A stretch of 64,000 nucleotides of DNA from Agapanthus africanus (Eukaryota > Streptophyta > Magnoliopsida > Asparagales > Amaryllidaceae): contig JASDDO010000006.1 of the NCBI GenBank assembly GCA_030015575.1, positions 206,155,632 to 206,219,631 of the forward strand. Direction: 5' to 3'. The notes below the pieces were generated by a model. The model was not told the DNA's origin, did not search any database, and saw nothing but the letters and a program-made list of their open reading frames with translations. Below, in pieces: positions 21,121 through 33,005 of the stretch; position 1 is the first letter of the stretch; each line of letters starts with the position of its first letter. A program made the position numbers and the translations under genes.

Positions 21121-22409
21121 GGTACTAAGTTAGTAGATGTTTATCTATGGGGGAAATCTGGTGGATGGCATATAGCACCCCCGCAACCATAGTACCAGAG
21201 TATTAGAGATACCATATATATAGATATTCTAAATGTGTATACCCAGATAATAGGGTTCTGGGATACTATAAACCACAGTAGTGTACGTGTAGGAAGGTAT
21301 ATCCCTAGTTTTAGTTTTCATTAGTCTATGAATTATATGTATTACGCTTATATATATGTCTATAAACATGAGGAAAATTACAAGATGATATTATGAGATG
21401 AGGATATAATCGGATATGATGACACAAGTCGGTATGATTTGGTATGAGGATATGAGGCGATATATATATGATACGATACGAAATGAGATGAGGTGATGTA
21501 CGTGACTATAGATCCGTACTAATGATTAGAGATATCGTACGATAGATTATACCGTACATGATATGATGAGAATGGATCGCCGACATATATATATGGACTC
21601 GAGAGTTAAATCATTATATAGATGTTAGGATATACTTATAGCCATACCTATTTTCAAAACTAACGAATCATTAGGCACTTTTAAATGATAACTTTAAGGA
21701 ATGCTACGAATTTTCAAATGGTATTTTTTTCTAAAACATCGTAGCCCTTAATTTCAAAACAACGATTCTTACTATTTTAACTATAACTATATGGCTTATA
21801 CGTGGTTATGTATTTTATACCGTTCACGCTATGTTATCTTATTTCCGCAGACATTCGTATTATTTTTCCTTTACGATATATATATCTTACGCTCCGTGTA
21901 CTTACCTTATTATGACTTTGTCTGTTAGGACACATGCACCATTTCCGATGATGCGCATGTTGCATATACGCATACTTGCCAGCTCACACACACATCATCG
22001 GTAATTTCCATGCCACGTACACATTAGAAACTGCTATGTCGCTGTATTGTTCCCTAAATTGTACTATTATAGTTATTGTTTAGTACTCATTACCGCACAT
22101 TCTAGTTTAGATATTGCACTTCTATACCTAGTTACAAGACATTGCTTATATGAAAATACCGGTTATACCTTGCAGTACTTTTCTGTGCTTGTATTTACTA
22201 TTCCATCATGGTTACATGATTATGAGATTCTGTTTTCATGAGATTGTTGGATTTGAGGACCGCAGATATATTTTTAAAATCTTATGATTGTTTTAAAAAC
22301 GAGGTTTCTCTTGATTTGATATTTCGACGTCCACCATGAGTTTTCTCGGTTCTGAGTTATGTTTATACCCGATTCGAGGAGAGAGGAGGCACTATTTGCG
22401 GGTACATGG
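21121..22409 (+). repeat. Gypsy-J LTR, second fragment
   Basis: This continues 10380-10772 after the Copia-C insertion. The segment near 22330-22400 (GTCCACCATGAGTTTTCTCGG, then CCCGATTCGAGGAG) matches the inverse of 56880-56940 in the solo LTR Gypsy-L. It ends at 22409, where a copia LTR of minus orientation starts. CATGG (22405-22409) is the expected target-duplication half for Copia-F. It is non-coding. Confidence 0.72.
21945..22001 (+). other. Inverted repeat in Gypsy-J LTR
   Basis: CCGATGATG (21945-21953) and CATCATCGG (21993-22001) pair perfectly across 39 bases. The homologous arms in Gypsy-L are TCGATGATG and CATCATCGA, so both sides changed together at one position. Confidence 0.75.
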
Positions 22410-22746
22410 TGAAGGGTTACCTAACACGACAGCAAGATTTCGGGAGGTATCGTCCATACCAATTTCAAATTTTTGCCGTACTAAAGAACCCTAACCTAGA
22501 ATCTTAACTAGAGATTTAGACGAACAAGCAATGCAAACAACTTTACATCTAAGTGAATGAGGAATATAACCTTTATAGACCGGTCCTTCACTTCTAAAGC
22601 TCCGTGTAGTAGTCCCTTCGCTCCAAGTAGTGAACACCCGAACTCTAGTAAGGGTTCACAAGACGAAATGAACAAGTTTGCTCGAATTCTTCGAGGCCGA
22701 AGATGATATACGTCGAGGAGACTCAAGCTCATGCTACCTCTTCACT
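22410..22746 (-). repeat. Copia-F 3' LTR, first fragment
   Basis: This is the left end of a minus-strand copia LTR. It starts TGAAGGGTTACC and carries ACGACAGCAAGATTTCGGGAGG, as in the Copia-D LTRs (46814 and 54527). It breaks at 22746 where Gypsy-K inserted and resumes at 44734. Confidence 0.82.
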
Positions 22747-24779
22747 TGTCACGACCCGAAATTGCCACGTGACGGCCCTAATACTACGCAACGTCTACAG
22801 GCATAACGCAGTAAAAGAAAGCCAAAACCCAGAAATCTAAACCAGAAAAAGACAAGAAAAGATAAGAAACATTGTTTAAAAGTCTTTGAAATCAGAACCC
22901 AAATTCTTTAATTGTCCAACTTTATTTCCTTTAAAATTTTGGCAGCACCTCCTTTGTAAAAGCTAGCCCCAAAAATGGGTACAACATAAATATAAAGAAA
23001 AGCATCCCCAAACGGGAGCAAATACACGACCAAAGGTGGAAAACAACCACCACAACAAATATACGACGCCGTAGCGAAGAAATAAAAGACGATAGAAAGG
23101 AAAATGTATAAAAGACAACAAGTCACAACATAATATACAACAACGTTCTCACCAAGTCTCTAAGTCAATATGAAAATAGTAGATGGAGAGTACATGGATA
23201 CAACGAATATACAATACAACGAATAACCACAAAACCCATCTATGCAACTGCACACCGTGAGCTGATGCGGTATCCGTAGCAAAAGATGATAAGATGTGTG
23301 ATAATAGCCTGCCTAAGACTATCCTCAGGAACACCTGCAAACACTGTGGCACAACGGGGGTGAGTTGCCAACTCGTGAATAGTAAATAACATATGCAGGT
23401 AATCGCAAGTATGCACGTACAGCGTGAATCTAGCATGTGCAATAAATAGCAATAAAAAGTCATATGAATGCAATAATCATGAAAGGTACACTAGCAGGTA
23501 CAACTAATACATGAAGCAATGCATATAAGTAAAGGTATGTAAATGCAACAGTCATGAAAGGTACTCTAACAGGTACTACTAATACATGAAGCAGTGCATA
23601 AACAATAAATGTGGAGTATGGAATGAAATATGTCATTTCCACGGAATCCTCACATCGTGGTAGGATCACAATCCATCAAGACAAATCCAAATCCTAATTC
23701 CTCAAATCAGCCCCCAAATTGGCTCCAATATTATATAAGTCTCACAAATCCTGAATGTACAATATCGAATAAATCGCATATATCCTGAATGTACAAATCA
23801 GCAATCTCATAAATTTCCTGTATCCAATATCAAATGAATCACCTATATCCCAAATCAAATTATCAAGTAAAAATCTAACATCCTAAATATATTTGCATGA
23901 ATAAATATAATGATGTATATAATTTAATGTCAATAAACATATATTAGCGTCACATTCCACTAATATTGGTGTAAGGGCATATATAACAGCGGCCTAATCC
24001 CCTGTTATATATACAAAGGAGTAAAAAGAAATATCATGAAACCAATGTGTCAAGCATCGACACAGAAATGCTGATCTATCAGGTGCTGTCACCATGACTG
24101 GCCCCCTGATAGGTACGTGTCATACGCTATCCCGAAAGCACGAGTGCCTAGCTCTGACCCTCGCCTCTCGGCGTATCTATACGTACATGACTCCCATCGG
24201 TATCCACATGATAACCGCTGAGTCATTTCTAATGACACCGGAAAGTATGGTTCCCCCACTAACTCATCTCCTCACTGAGATTCTTGCCCCGGGTTACCTC
24301 CGGGCCCCACCATTTACCCGCATACGGACCCCTCCTTTCCTCGCATCAGGTATTTAATCAGAACTGATAAATCTCATGGTTGCTGCTAATATATCAAATC
24401 AAGGGAAACCGGGTTTTTCAAATAATGCATAATTTCATGAACTCCCACGGTCCCCAAATCCAGCAAACATCATGAAAAATCCATATAACAATACGAAAAT
24501 CCATGAATATAATATATGCAACATAAACTGAAATGTAAGCATATAAAGGAAAAGCCGCTAATTAACCGCAACAAGTTAATATAAATAGCATGCGGTTCCT
24601 AATTTTCTCCAATTCTAAAATAACATTAGGTAAAGATAAACATGTAGCTATAACCAGATGTATGTGAAAACATAAAGGTATAGCAAGATATATGTATCTA
24701 CCTATAAGTAATGATGTAGTATACCCCCTGGGTATAAGTGAAATAGTTGTGCAAGGTATACCTGTAGCTATGTCATAAA
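22747..24779 (-). repeat. Gypsy-K 3' LTR, first fragment
   Basis: This left part of the left LTR is closely similar to 40885-42898. It ends GTCATAAA at 24779, where Copia-E inserted. The uninterrupted text is readable in the other LTR near 42885-42905. Confidence 0.9.
23467..23599. repeat. Tandem pair in Gypsy-K LTR
   Basis: Two 58-bp units (23467-23524 and 23542-23599), 75 bp apart, share CATGAAAGGTAC and ACTAATACATGAAGCA. Both are also present in the right LTR (about 41605-41737), so the duplication predates insertion of K. Confidence 0.85.
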
Positions 24780-25457
24780 TGTAAGTCCACGTTGCGACCC
24801 CCGGTGCTTACGGGGAGGCGGAAACGGTATAAAAAACAAATTTTTATCGCAAGAGGCAACATGGACTAAACAAGGTCGGGATCGTGTCTAAACTAAACTA
24901 GCAAAATTGCTAAAGAGATTTAGCTACTCGGATGAAGATGGTTATACCTAGCTTGTCTTGAACTCCTTCGTCTTCAAGCTCCGGTGGTGGTCCGATGGCT
25001 CCTTCTCGTCGTCTCCGTACGTCGAAGATAGATCCACTTGAAAGCTCCAACCTTTAGCTCCTTCTTCGTTCTTTGAAGAAACTAGTTCACTTGGTTTGCT
25101 AAACCTAGTGAACTAGAATGAGTAGAGAAGAAATAGAACGGGATTTTATCTATGGTTCTTGATTCTCAACTCATGAGACAAGAGAACCATAGATTAAAGA
25201 GAGGGAGCAAGAGCAAGAGGGTGAGAGCAAAGTGGAGAGCTCAAGAACAAGAGAGAGAATGAGCAAGAAAGAATGAGGCTCTCCTTTGTCTCTCACCCTC
25301 TCATAATCCAAAGTAATCATAACTCATCATATCAAAAAAGTCTTATGTGTGATGGTTGAAGCAACCATAACCATATCATATCATCTACTCATTTTACCTA
25401 AATGAGCAAGCAAGAAAAAGTCTTTGCCATGAAATGATGGTTATGGTTATCATGATG

Positions 25458-25535
25458 GTCAACTAGTCAAGCCTAGTCAACCAGTCAACAAAGTCAACAA
25501 GTCAACAAAGTCAACAAAAGTCAACAACCAAGTCA
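25458..25535. repeat. GTCAACA-type short tandem repeats in Copia-E LTR
   Basis: Repeated AGTCAACA units lie here and at about 33690-33766 in the right LTR. The right copy has extra units, so the tract changed after insertion or by slippage during reverse transcription. Confidence 0.8.
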
Positions 25536-25794
25536 CCATAATACTTAATTAATATAATAGTTAATCACATATCATATTCTCATTAGGGTTGATCAAAAAG
25601 TCAAAAATTCAACGGTCAACTGTCAACAACCCTAATGAGAATCCGCTGTCTGTGCCTCCCTGTCAACTGTGCATACACACCCGCATCCGCGTTCCGAGGA
25701 ACACGAATGCAAACTGGATAAATCCAATCCCATAAGGTACACTAGGATCTGGCTTAAACCAAAGCCCGCTAGTGTAAACTGTCCGGACACTGTA

Positions 25795-25864
25795 CGTGCA
25801 CAAGTGCACGGATGTGATCGAACCCTGTCGCAAAACCATGCGACCTGTCGCAATACCATGCGAC
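25795..25864 (-). other. LTR hairpins, Copia-E left
   Basis: CGTGCAC/GTGCACG with loop AA lies at 25795-25810. Two adjacent 18-base hairpins follow, GTCGCA/TGCGAC, at 25827-25844 and 25847-25864. The same set is in the right LTR at 34029-34044, 34061-34078 and 34081-34098. Copies A and G have only one element at the duplicated position. Confidence 0.8.
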
Positions 25865-26942
25865 CTCTACTCTTTTGCCTAAAGGCGAAAAGCTTTCTGT
25901 GTGGGACTCTAAAGACTCGACACTACGCTGGCAGTGGGTTTAACCACAGACCGCAAGCGGCACTAGCTGTGCGTAACGGTCCCTAGATAATGCCGACAAG
26001 AAGACCGACGAGGCAAAACCCATCTGAACTCCTACTGAGCCTGAGTGTGACATTCTCCGTACAGTCCGGTCTGTTCGTCTGATACATCGCATGGCGGGCC
26101 TAGGGGGCGGTAAACGTCAGTCCCCCAATAGCGGTACAAGTCGTGCCGGAGCGAAGCCCAAAACACCCAGAGATAACACTGGAAACCTACCAGTATATCT
26201 CGTTTGCCCTGGCCAGGGACTACTCGTGTAATGGCTCTCCTAGACACAGCGCGATGTCAACCCCCAATACCGGGAGAGACGAATCCTGTCTAACCGTCAC
26301 TGCCTCCAAGTGCTTCGGGACTGCACCCAACCACCACCTGTTTGCACGACTCCTTTGAGCCGTGGTAGGGTAGTGATCAAAGTACAGTGGGAACACACCC
26401 GAGGCGAAGTGACAGTGTCAAGTCAGCGGACTAAGTTGTACTCATGTCACCTGGGAACTGATAACTGACGATAGGTATAATACCAACTGGTCAGTTCCCG
26501 ACGAGTCCTGTCCAGTGTACCCGTAACCTAACGGGCACCCGCATACTATCTCAAGTACGACGTACTGACGGCTGTGGGACAGACCGTCTCCCACACTGGG
26601 ATGAGAAGCGCATGCGCTGGTCTACTCCGGAGTATCGATGCCCTGTCTCGATAGTCCTGCGACCAGGGACCTGCATAAGGATGTGCTTATAGATTACCCA
26701 GCCCCACTAGTGTGACGGCCATCACATCGCTGGTAATCAAGCAAAGATCCTAAGGGCTCCACTAATGTGTTCAGGCGATATACAAAAATAAACACATGTA
26801 CACATTGAAGTAGAAATAATACAAGTAGCATACTACTATTTTGAGCAAGATTGTATATACAAGGTGAATATCCCAAGCTTCCATTAAGTAATATACATAC
26901 TAGTATGATACAGTAATGGCCTCTAGGGCATATACACTAACA

Positions 26943-26953
26943 ATCTCCCACTT
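26943..26953 (-). other. Polypurine tract, Copia-E
   Basis: ATCTCCCACTT in plus text (AAGTGGGAGAT in element orientation) directly adjoins the left LTR. It is the same tract as in Copia-C. Confidence 0.85.
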
Positions 26954-26956
26954 GCA

Positions 26957-29900
26957 CTAAGGCCATGTACTGGCGTATCGAAGACCTATCATCTCGATCA
27001 GCCGCTCGAACTGAGTCTGGGGCAAGGCCTTGGTGAATGGATCTGCAGTGTTGTCTTCTGAAGCGACTCTCCGAACCTCGATCTCCTGGCGATCCACGAT
27101 CTCCCTGATCAGGTGATACCGCCTCAAGATGTGCCTGGATCTCTGATGGGACCTGGGTTCCTTCGCTAAAGCTATAGCCCCGTTGTTGTCGCAATACAGA
27201 GGTATTGGATCAACAATGGACGGAACCACCTGAAGTTCTTTCAAGAACTTCCTCATCCAGACAGCTTCTTTTGCGGCATCTGATGCAGCGATGTATTCCG
27301 CTTACATCGTCGAGTCTGCAACGGTTTCCTGTTTGGAACTCTTCCAACACACCGCCCCTCCATTGAGGGTAAAGACAAAACCCGACATGGACTTGGAATC
27401 ATCCTTGTCACTCTGGAAGCTGGAGTCAGCAAAGGCCTCGATCTGGAGGTCTTTTCCGCCATACACCAAGAACATCTCCTTAGTCCTTCTCAGGTACTTG
27501 AGAATGTTCTTTACCGCTATCCAGTGTTTCTCCCCAGGGTTAGACTGATACCGGCTTACCACACTCAGTGCATAAGCTACATCCGGTCTGGTACACAACA
27601 TCGCATACATTATAGAGCCTACCGCAGAAGCGTAGGGTATAATAGACATTCGATCCCTCTCCAAATCTGTCTTGGGAGACATCTCTTTAGAGAGGGTGAT
27701 CCCGTGACAAGCCGGTAGGTTACCGCGCTTGGAATCTTCCATACTGAATCTCTTCAGTATGGTGTCGATGTACCTGGACTGTGAAAGTCCTAATATCCTC
27801 TTGGATCTGTCACGGTAGATCCGGATACCCAGAATGTACGAGGCATCACCCAGGTCTTTCATGGAGAACCCGTGTGACAAGAACCCCTTGACAGATTGTA
27901 GCATAGGAATGTCATTTCCTATTAAGAGAATGTCATCCACGTATAAAACGAGGAATACTACAGTTCTCGCTACAAATCTACTATAGATGCATGGTTCATC
28001 TGGATTTTTGATAAAGCCAAATTCTTTGACCGTCTCATCAAAGCAGATGTTCCAACTCCGCGATGCCTGCTTTAGTCCATAGATGGACTTAAGCAACTTG
28101 CACACTTTTCCGCTGCTCCCACTCTGAATGAAACCCTCTGGCTGGTCCATATAGACACACTCCTCTAAATTTCCATTTAGAAAAGCTGTCTTTACGTCCA
28201 TTTGCCAAATCTCATAATCGTGGAAGGCAGCAATGGCAAGAAGGATCCGAATGGATTTCAGCATGGCTACTGGAGAGAAGGTTTCATCATAGTCCAACCC
28301 AGGTCTTTGACGAAAACCCTTTGCTACCAGCCTAGCTTTATAGGTCTCAACCTGTCCATCTACACCAATCTTCCTTTTGAAGATCCACTTGCATCCTACG
28401 GGTTTTACCCCGTCTGGAGCAATGTCCAACGTCCATACCTTGTTGGTGTACATGGACTCCATTTCGGCCCGCATTGCATCCAGCCATTTCACTAAGTCAA
28501 CGCTCTGAACGGCCTGCTGGAAGCTAGTAGGCTCATCATAGTCTATGATGCAATCCTCTCTATCCCCGTCTATGAGAAAACCGCAGTATCTCTCGGGCGG
28601 ATGAGTCTGCCTACTACTCCTACGGAGCGGCGTAGGAACGTCCGGTCCTGTTGAACCCTCTGGTTCCACTAAGCTTTCAGTAACAGTCTGTGGTTCTGGA
28701 ACTTCTTCCAGTTCTATTGTGCTCCCACTTATCTGGGTTTCCAAAAACTCAGTTTCCAAGAAGCGGGCATGCTGAGAAACAAAAACCTTTTGTTCCTCAG
28801 CGGAATAGAAAAGATACCCCCTGGAGTTCCTTGGGTATCCCACAAACTTACACTGTACTGAACGTGCCTCAAGCTTGTCCGCATGCTGCTTTTTTACAAA
28901 AGCTGGACATCCCCATACCTTAAGATACTTAAGACAGGGTTTCTTCCCAGTCCACATCTCATATGGGGTGGTAGGCACAGTCTTGGTGGGAGCCTTGTTC
29001 AAGAGATACGCAGCTGCTACTATTGCATATCCCCAGAATGATCGCGGTAACTCAGCGTTACTCATCATGGACCGAACCATATCCAATAGGGTTCGGTTCC
29101 GTCTCTCCGATACACCGTTATGTTGCGGAGTGTATGGAGGAGTAAGCTGAGAGAGAATACCATTCTCTTTTAAGTAATTCAGGAATTCGGCACTTAAGTA
29201 TTCTCCACCTCGATCCGATCTTAGAATCTTAATACTTTTGCCGGTCTGTTTCTCTACTTCATTCTTATACTCCTGGAATTTTCCAAAGGCCTCGGACTTA
29301 TGTTTCATTAAGAAGAAATAACCGTACCTTGAGAAGTCATCCGTAAAAGTAATGAAGTAAGAATGTCCGCTTCGGGCATGTGTAGACATTGGACCGCACA
29401 CGTCACTGTGTACGAGTCCCAAGAGCTCGCTCGCTCTTACTCCATGTCCAGTAAACGGAGTCTTTGCCATCTTTCCTTTGAGACAGGATTGACAAGTGGC
29501 ATACGACTGATATTCGAACACATTCAAATACCCTTCTGTATGTAACTTTGTCAACCTTCTCTCATTGATGTGACTCAATCTACAATGCCATAAGAAAGTC
29601 TGATTTATTTCTGGAGACTTTCTTTTGTGTGTATTCTAGACATTTAAAAATCTGTGGTTGGTTCAATACGTATATACCATTACTCAATGTACCTGACCCA
29701 ATCAGAACTTGATTAAGGTGAATGTTTACAACATTACTTACAAACACAAATTCATAACCTTCTTTAGAAACTAAAGATACAGAAATGATATTACAAGTTG
29801 CGTTGGGTACAAAAAAGCAATTACGCAAAACCAAAAGATGTCCATCTGACATTCCCAGGTGATAGTCCCCCACGGCTTTAGCATCCATGCTAGCTCCGTT

Positions 29901-30907
29901 CGCAACTCTGAGGGTCATGTCACCTTCCTTCAAAACCCTACGGTTTCTCAACGCCTGCAAAGAATTACAGATATGAGATCCTGATCCGGTATCCAATACC
30001 CAGGAAGTAGAGTTTATTGAAAGACAGTTTTCAATAACATACACACTTGAAGCTGATGCTGCAACCTGCTTCAATTCCTGTGTTCTGGCCTTCCAGGCCC
30101 TGCAATCATTCTTCCAGTGTCCTTTCTTATGACAATAGAAGCATTCTTCCTTATCCACAAGCTTCCCCGCTATCTTTGTTGCTTTACCTTTTCCCTTCGT
30201 ATCCACTTTACTTACACCGCCCCTTGGTTTGGCGGGGGCCTTCTTCTTCTTTCCCTTGGCTTTCGCCTTGGACCTAGAAGAAGATGATCCTCCTACAAAC
30301 AAAGTGGATGTATCCCTACCTTTCTGTAGGGTGCCCTCTGCGCTCCTCAGCATGTTGAGGAGCTCTGAAAGTTCAACCTCTTTTTCTTGTAGGTTGAAGT
30401 TCAGTATAAACTGAGCGTAAGTGGAAGGAAGGGACTGGAGAACTATATCCGTATATAGCTCGCTCTCCAATGTGATCCCTAGGTCAGCGAGCTCCTCAAT
30501 GTAGCCGATCATCTTTAGCACGTGCTCGGCTACTGATGATCCGACGGCCATTCTTGTCGAGAATAACTTTTTCGACGCTTCGTATCTTGCGATACAAGAT
30601 TGCTCTCCATACAGTTCTTTTGTATGGAGCAATATGGATTCCATGTCCATATTCTCATGCCTCCTCTGATGTTCGTTGTCCATCGAGGCAAGCAGGAGGC
30701 ACTTGGCCTTCGCGCTATCAATCTCCCAAGTCTTGCGGATTTCCTTATCCGCGACACTGGAAGTTGGACCAGGGACAGGGGGAGCTTTGGTGGTAAGAAG
30801 ATACCCAGCTTGTCATAAGTGATTGCTATCTTGACATTCCTGAGCCAATCTTTGTAGTTTGGCCCTGTCAGTTTGTTTTTATCTAGGAGTAACTTAAGTC
30901 CAGTCAT
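26957..30907 (-). pseudogene. Copia-E gag-pol polyprotein (few lesions)
   Basis: The likely start is the ATG at 30907 (MTGLKLLLDKNKLTGPNY), 12 nt after a CAG. Gag continues after a frame change between about 30780 and 30683. The zinc knuckle CFYCHKKGHWKNDC lies near 30105-30150 and protease WVLDTGSGSHIC near 29970-30010. A second frame change near 29580-29610 separates this from a 758-codon frame (27302-29578). That frame holds the integrase zinc box, the D,D,E core (HSDVCGP, DRGGEY, SERRNRT), RT with YVDD near 27935, and most of RNase H. A single nonsense codon (27302-27304) interrupts the RNase H TM-AEYIA box; the same frame then continues to 26957. Gag-pol is one long frame in this lineage, so these three lesions disable it. 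I did not assign a clade. Confidence 0.93.
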
Positions 30908-30919
30908 GTTGATTGGTCG

Positions 30920-30945
30920 CTGCAATTTGGAGAGAAGAAGAAACA
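30920..30945 (-). promoter_or_regulatory. Putative 3' splice acceptor before Copia-E gag
   Basis: On the minus strand TTTCTTCTTCTCTCC is followed by AAATTGCAG and then CGACCAATCAACATG, placing a CAG 12 nt before the gag start. The match with C, D and A argues for function or strong common descent. Confidence 0.38.
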
Positions 30946-31410
30946 CTCAGCATGATGCTCTTACAAGTTTAGAGTGGTTTTTAGTTTGTCTAAACAGGAT
31001 GGCTCCCACTGTTTCTCGAATTCCTCCTCAAACCATAAAGGAAGAATTAGTCAGGATCAATCCCACCGTACAATACTTGCTTAACCGTTCGGCCAGGCTG
31101 GTGTCGGTACTTCGAGGGAGGTTTTCCAACGCTTTCGCGAAGTTCCTTAATTAGAGAACCTCTTTTCCCTGGGGGCGTAGCCCCGCTAACACCTTTCTAG
31201 GCACCTACTAGGTTTATAGCATTGATCGTTTAGCGAGAAATTTCCCGAGGAGTAGCATATACTCACAGTAGGATCGGGATCCAAATATCATCGCGTGACG
31301 AAACTGAAGGAATCCTACCAGAATCACCACACTCCAAATGGTATGCAAATCTAGCAAGTTTCAGTACTTATGAAACTCCCGATGTGGATTTTTGCCCCAT
31401 GCTCTTATGA

Positions 31411-31604
31411 CCTTGACGAAGGTCAACAAATCATAAGTCACATGTCAAGTTCTGCCCGTCATTATCCAGGTTAATTTGAATCCACCCGTATATACCCTTG
31501 ACGAAGGTCAACAAGGTAATGCGAATGTCCCAAACCAACGCATCTATCTATGCTACATATGAATACCCAACAGCTACCAATCACTATGCCTTGACGAAGG
31601 TCAA
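31411..31604 (-). repeat. Three leader hairpin motifs, Copia-E
   Basis: CCTTGACGAAGGTCAA occurs at 31411-31426, 31496-31511 and 31589-31604. TTGAC and GTCAA pair perfectly around a four-base loop. Spacing is 85 and 93 bp, the mirror of the plus-strand Copia-C. Confidence 0.87.
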
Positions 31605-31817
31605 CAAACACAGCTTGAATACTATTGAATATTCATACGAAACGACGGAGGGCTACGAATGGTTTTGGCAAAACCGTGAACGTAGTGAACTTGATTTGGT
31701 CGATGGAACGAGATAGCTTTTAAAAGGAGTGGCTCAAGCTCCGTATTTAAAAGTTGGTTTTGAAAAGAACCGAGTGGTTTTTCGAAAGTGTTCCAACGAC
31801 TTTAACTTGGTTTATTA

Positions 31818-31873
31818 TCTTGCATTAGTTCTTTTAATGCGTGATATTCTTGCATTAGTTCTTTTAATGCGTC
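31818..31873. repeat. Tandem duplication in Copia-E leader
   Basis: TCTTGCATTAGTTCTTTTAA with a following TGCGT is present twice in direct succession, separated only by GATAT. It was not seen in the other leaders. Confidence 0.85.
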
Positions 31874-32748
31874 CCATCATTTAATCCTACCATTGCAGAA
31901 AACAACCAAAATATGACGTACGCTTATGCCATTCGCATTCGCCACTGGGCCCCGTCATTACCCGTTAGGTTACTTAACTAACGACAGAGCGGGGGCTGGG
32001 CTAGCGCGTCTGTAAAACATAAGCAACGCCTAAATAATATCATATATAGATATACTGCAATGATAAACTTTTCAGATCACAGATAAATACATTGGATATA
32101 CTAGGAATCTGTAATTTGTACGAGCCTGTAACAAAAACAGATTACACGGTCGCGGTGAATAGCCAATACCCCACCCAAGACCCCTACGGGTGCGGCAAAC
32201 TACCCGCCAAGTACCCGAAGCGTAGCAACCTCCCTCATCTCCATGAGTAGGCCATTCGACACTTCGGCATACCCGGTAGTTTGTGCACCCCTCCATGGGT
32301 CTATCCTAGGAGCAAAAATAGTAAAAAGAAATTATACAATGACGGCTACAACCCCGACCCGGTTGTGCGGCCATACAAATAATATTATTACATCAATTTA
32401 CTTTTACAATGAATGAAAGAAAAACAAAAGCTCATCTCACATCCACCCCGGCTATTCACCCGCGACAATCCAACATATTTATATACACATTCCAATATCA
32501 AACACAGATCATGTATAACCCCGACTAATCGACTTATAGCGATTAGCCGACGTTCAATACATGCAAACATCACAGATATAACCATCATAGTCAAAGTGTA
32601 GTGAAGTTCGGAAAAAAATACGAAATTATTGGACCCCAAAAGTAAATTTCTGTTCTGGAAAATCTGGGCACATATAATATATCTTAAAAATCCCAAAACC
32701 CTACCAGAACAACACTGCACGAAAAACGATGCAGAGAAGACAACAAAC

Positions 32749-32797
32749 GGCGGCGGTTCCGCAGCAAATGCCTACCTCGTGCCGCGGAACCGCGGCG
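32749..32797 (-). other. GC-rich leader hairpin, Copia-E
   Basis: A left arm with CGGCGGTTCCGCAGC and a right arm GCCGCGGAACCGCGG face each other across a 15-base loop, about 195 nt from the primer site. Pairing is imperfect but extensive. Position and composition match the hairpins of C and A. Confidence 0.6.
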
Positions 32798-32991
32798 GTT
32801 TGAACGAAACAGTGGATCGTTTTTCATGGGTGTTCTAACAAAACCCTGAGCCGAATTTAGGAGTATAAAGTTTTTCATTTAGAGCAGAAAAAATTTTAAC
32901 TGAAACTAGGGTTTTGCAAAAGTTTGGTTTTTGGATTTTTCGGTTTCGAACTTCGTTACACTTTACTACCAAGCTAGTTTAAGTTTAGTTA

Positions 32992-33004
32992 GGCTCTGAT
33001 ACCA
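32992..33004 (-). other. Primer-binding site, Copia-E
   Basis: On the minus strand the site reads TGGTATCAGAGCC, a 13-base match to the complement of initiator tRNA-Met, one base from the right LTR. Confidence 0.95.
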
Positions 33005-33005
33005 C

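Larger units (their letters stand above)
24780..26942 (-). repeat. Copia-E 3' LTR (left)
   Basis: Plus-strand text begins TGTAAGTCCACG and ends ATATACACTAACA. In element orientation it starts TGTTAGTGTATATGCCC. Differences from the right LTR include single substitutions and a shorter GTCAACAA run. Confidence 0.93.
30946..32991 (-). other. Copia-E untranslated leader
   Basis: This non-coding leader is homologous to the others. It holds three TTGACGAAGGTCAA motifs, an approximate tandem duplication around 31818-31873, the segment with ACCCCTACGGGTGCGGC near 32180, and the GC-rich hairpin at 32749-32797. The TCACTCCCGG tandem repeat found in A, C and D was not seen. Short frames here (for example 31498-31716) include the hairpin motifs and are not genes. 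Confidence 0.78.

Noticed and set aside
23950..23975. ACTAATATTGG, similar to a geminivirus nonanucleotide origin loop
   Set aside because: It is not TAATATTAC, has no stem around it, and is simply part of a block shared by gypsy LTRs K and L.
25669..25986. Frames of 71-137 codons repeated in both Copia-E LTRs (also 33903-34316)
   Set aside because: They are shared only because the LTRs are copies, and they cross hairpins and simple repeats.
28202..29150. Plus-strand frames of 77-97 codons over Copia-E pol
   Set aside because: They are antisense shadows of integrase and reverse transcriptase coding sequence.
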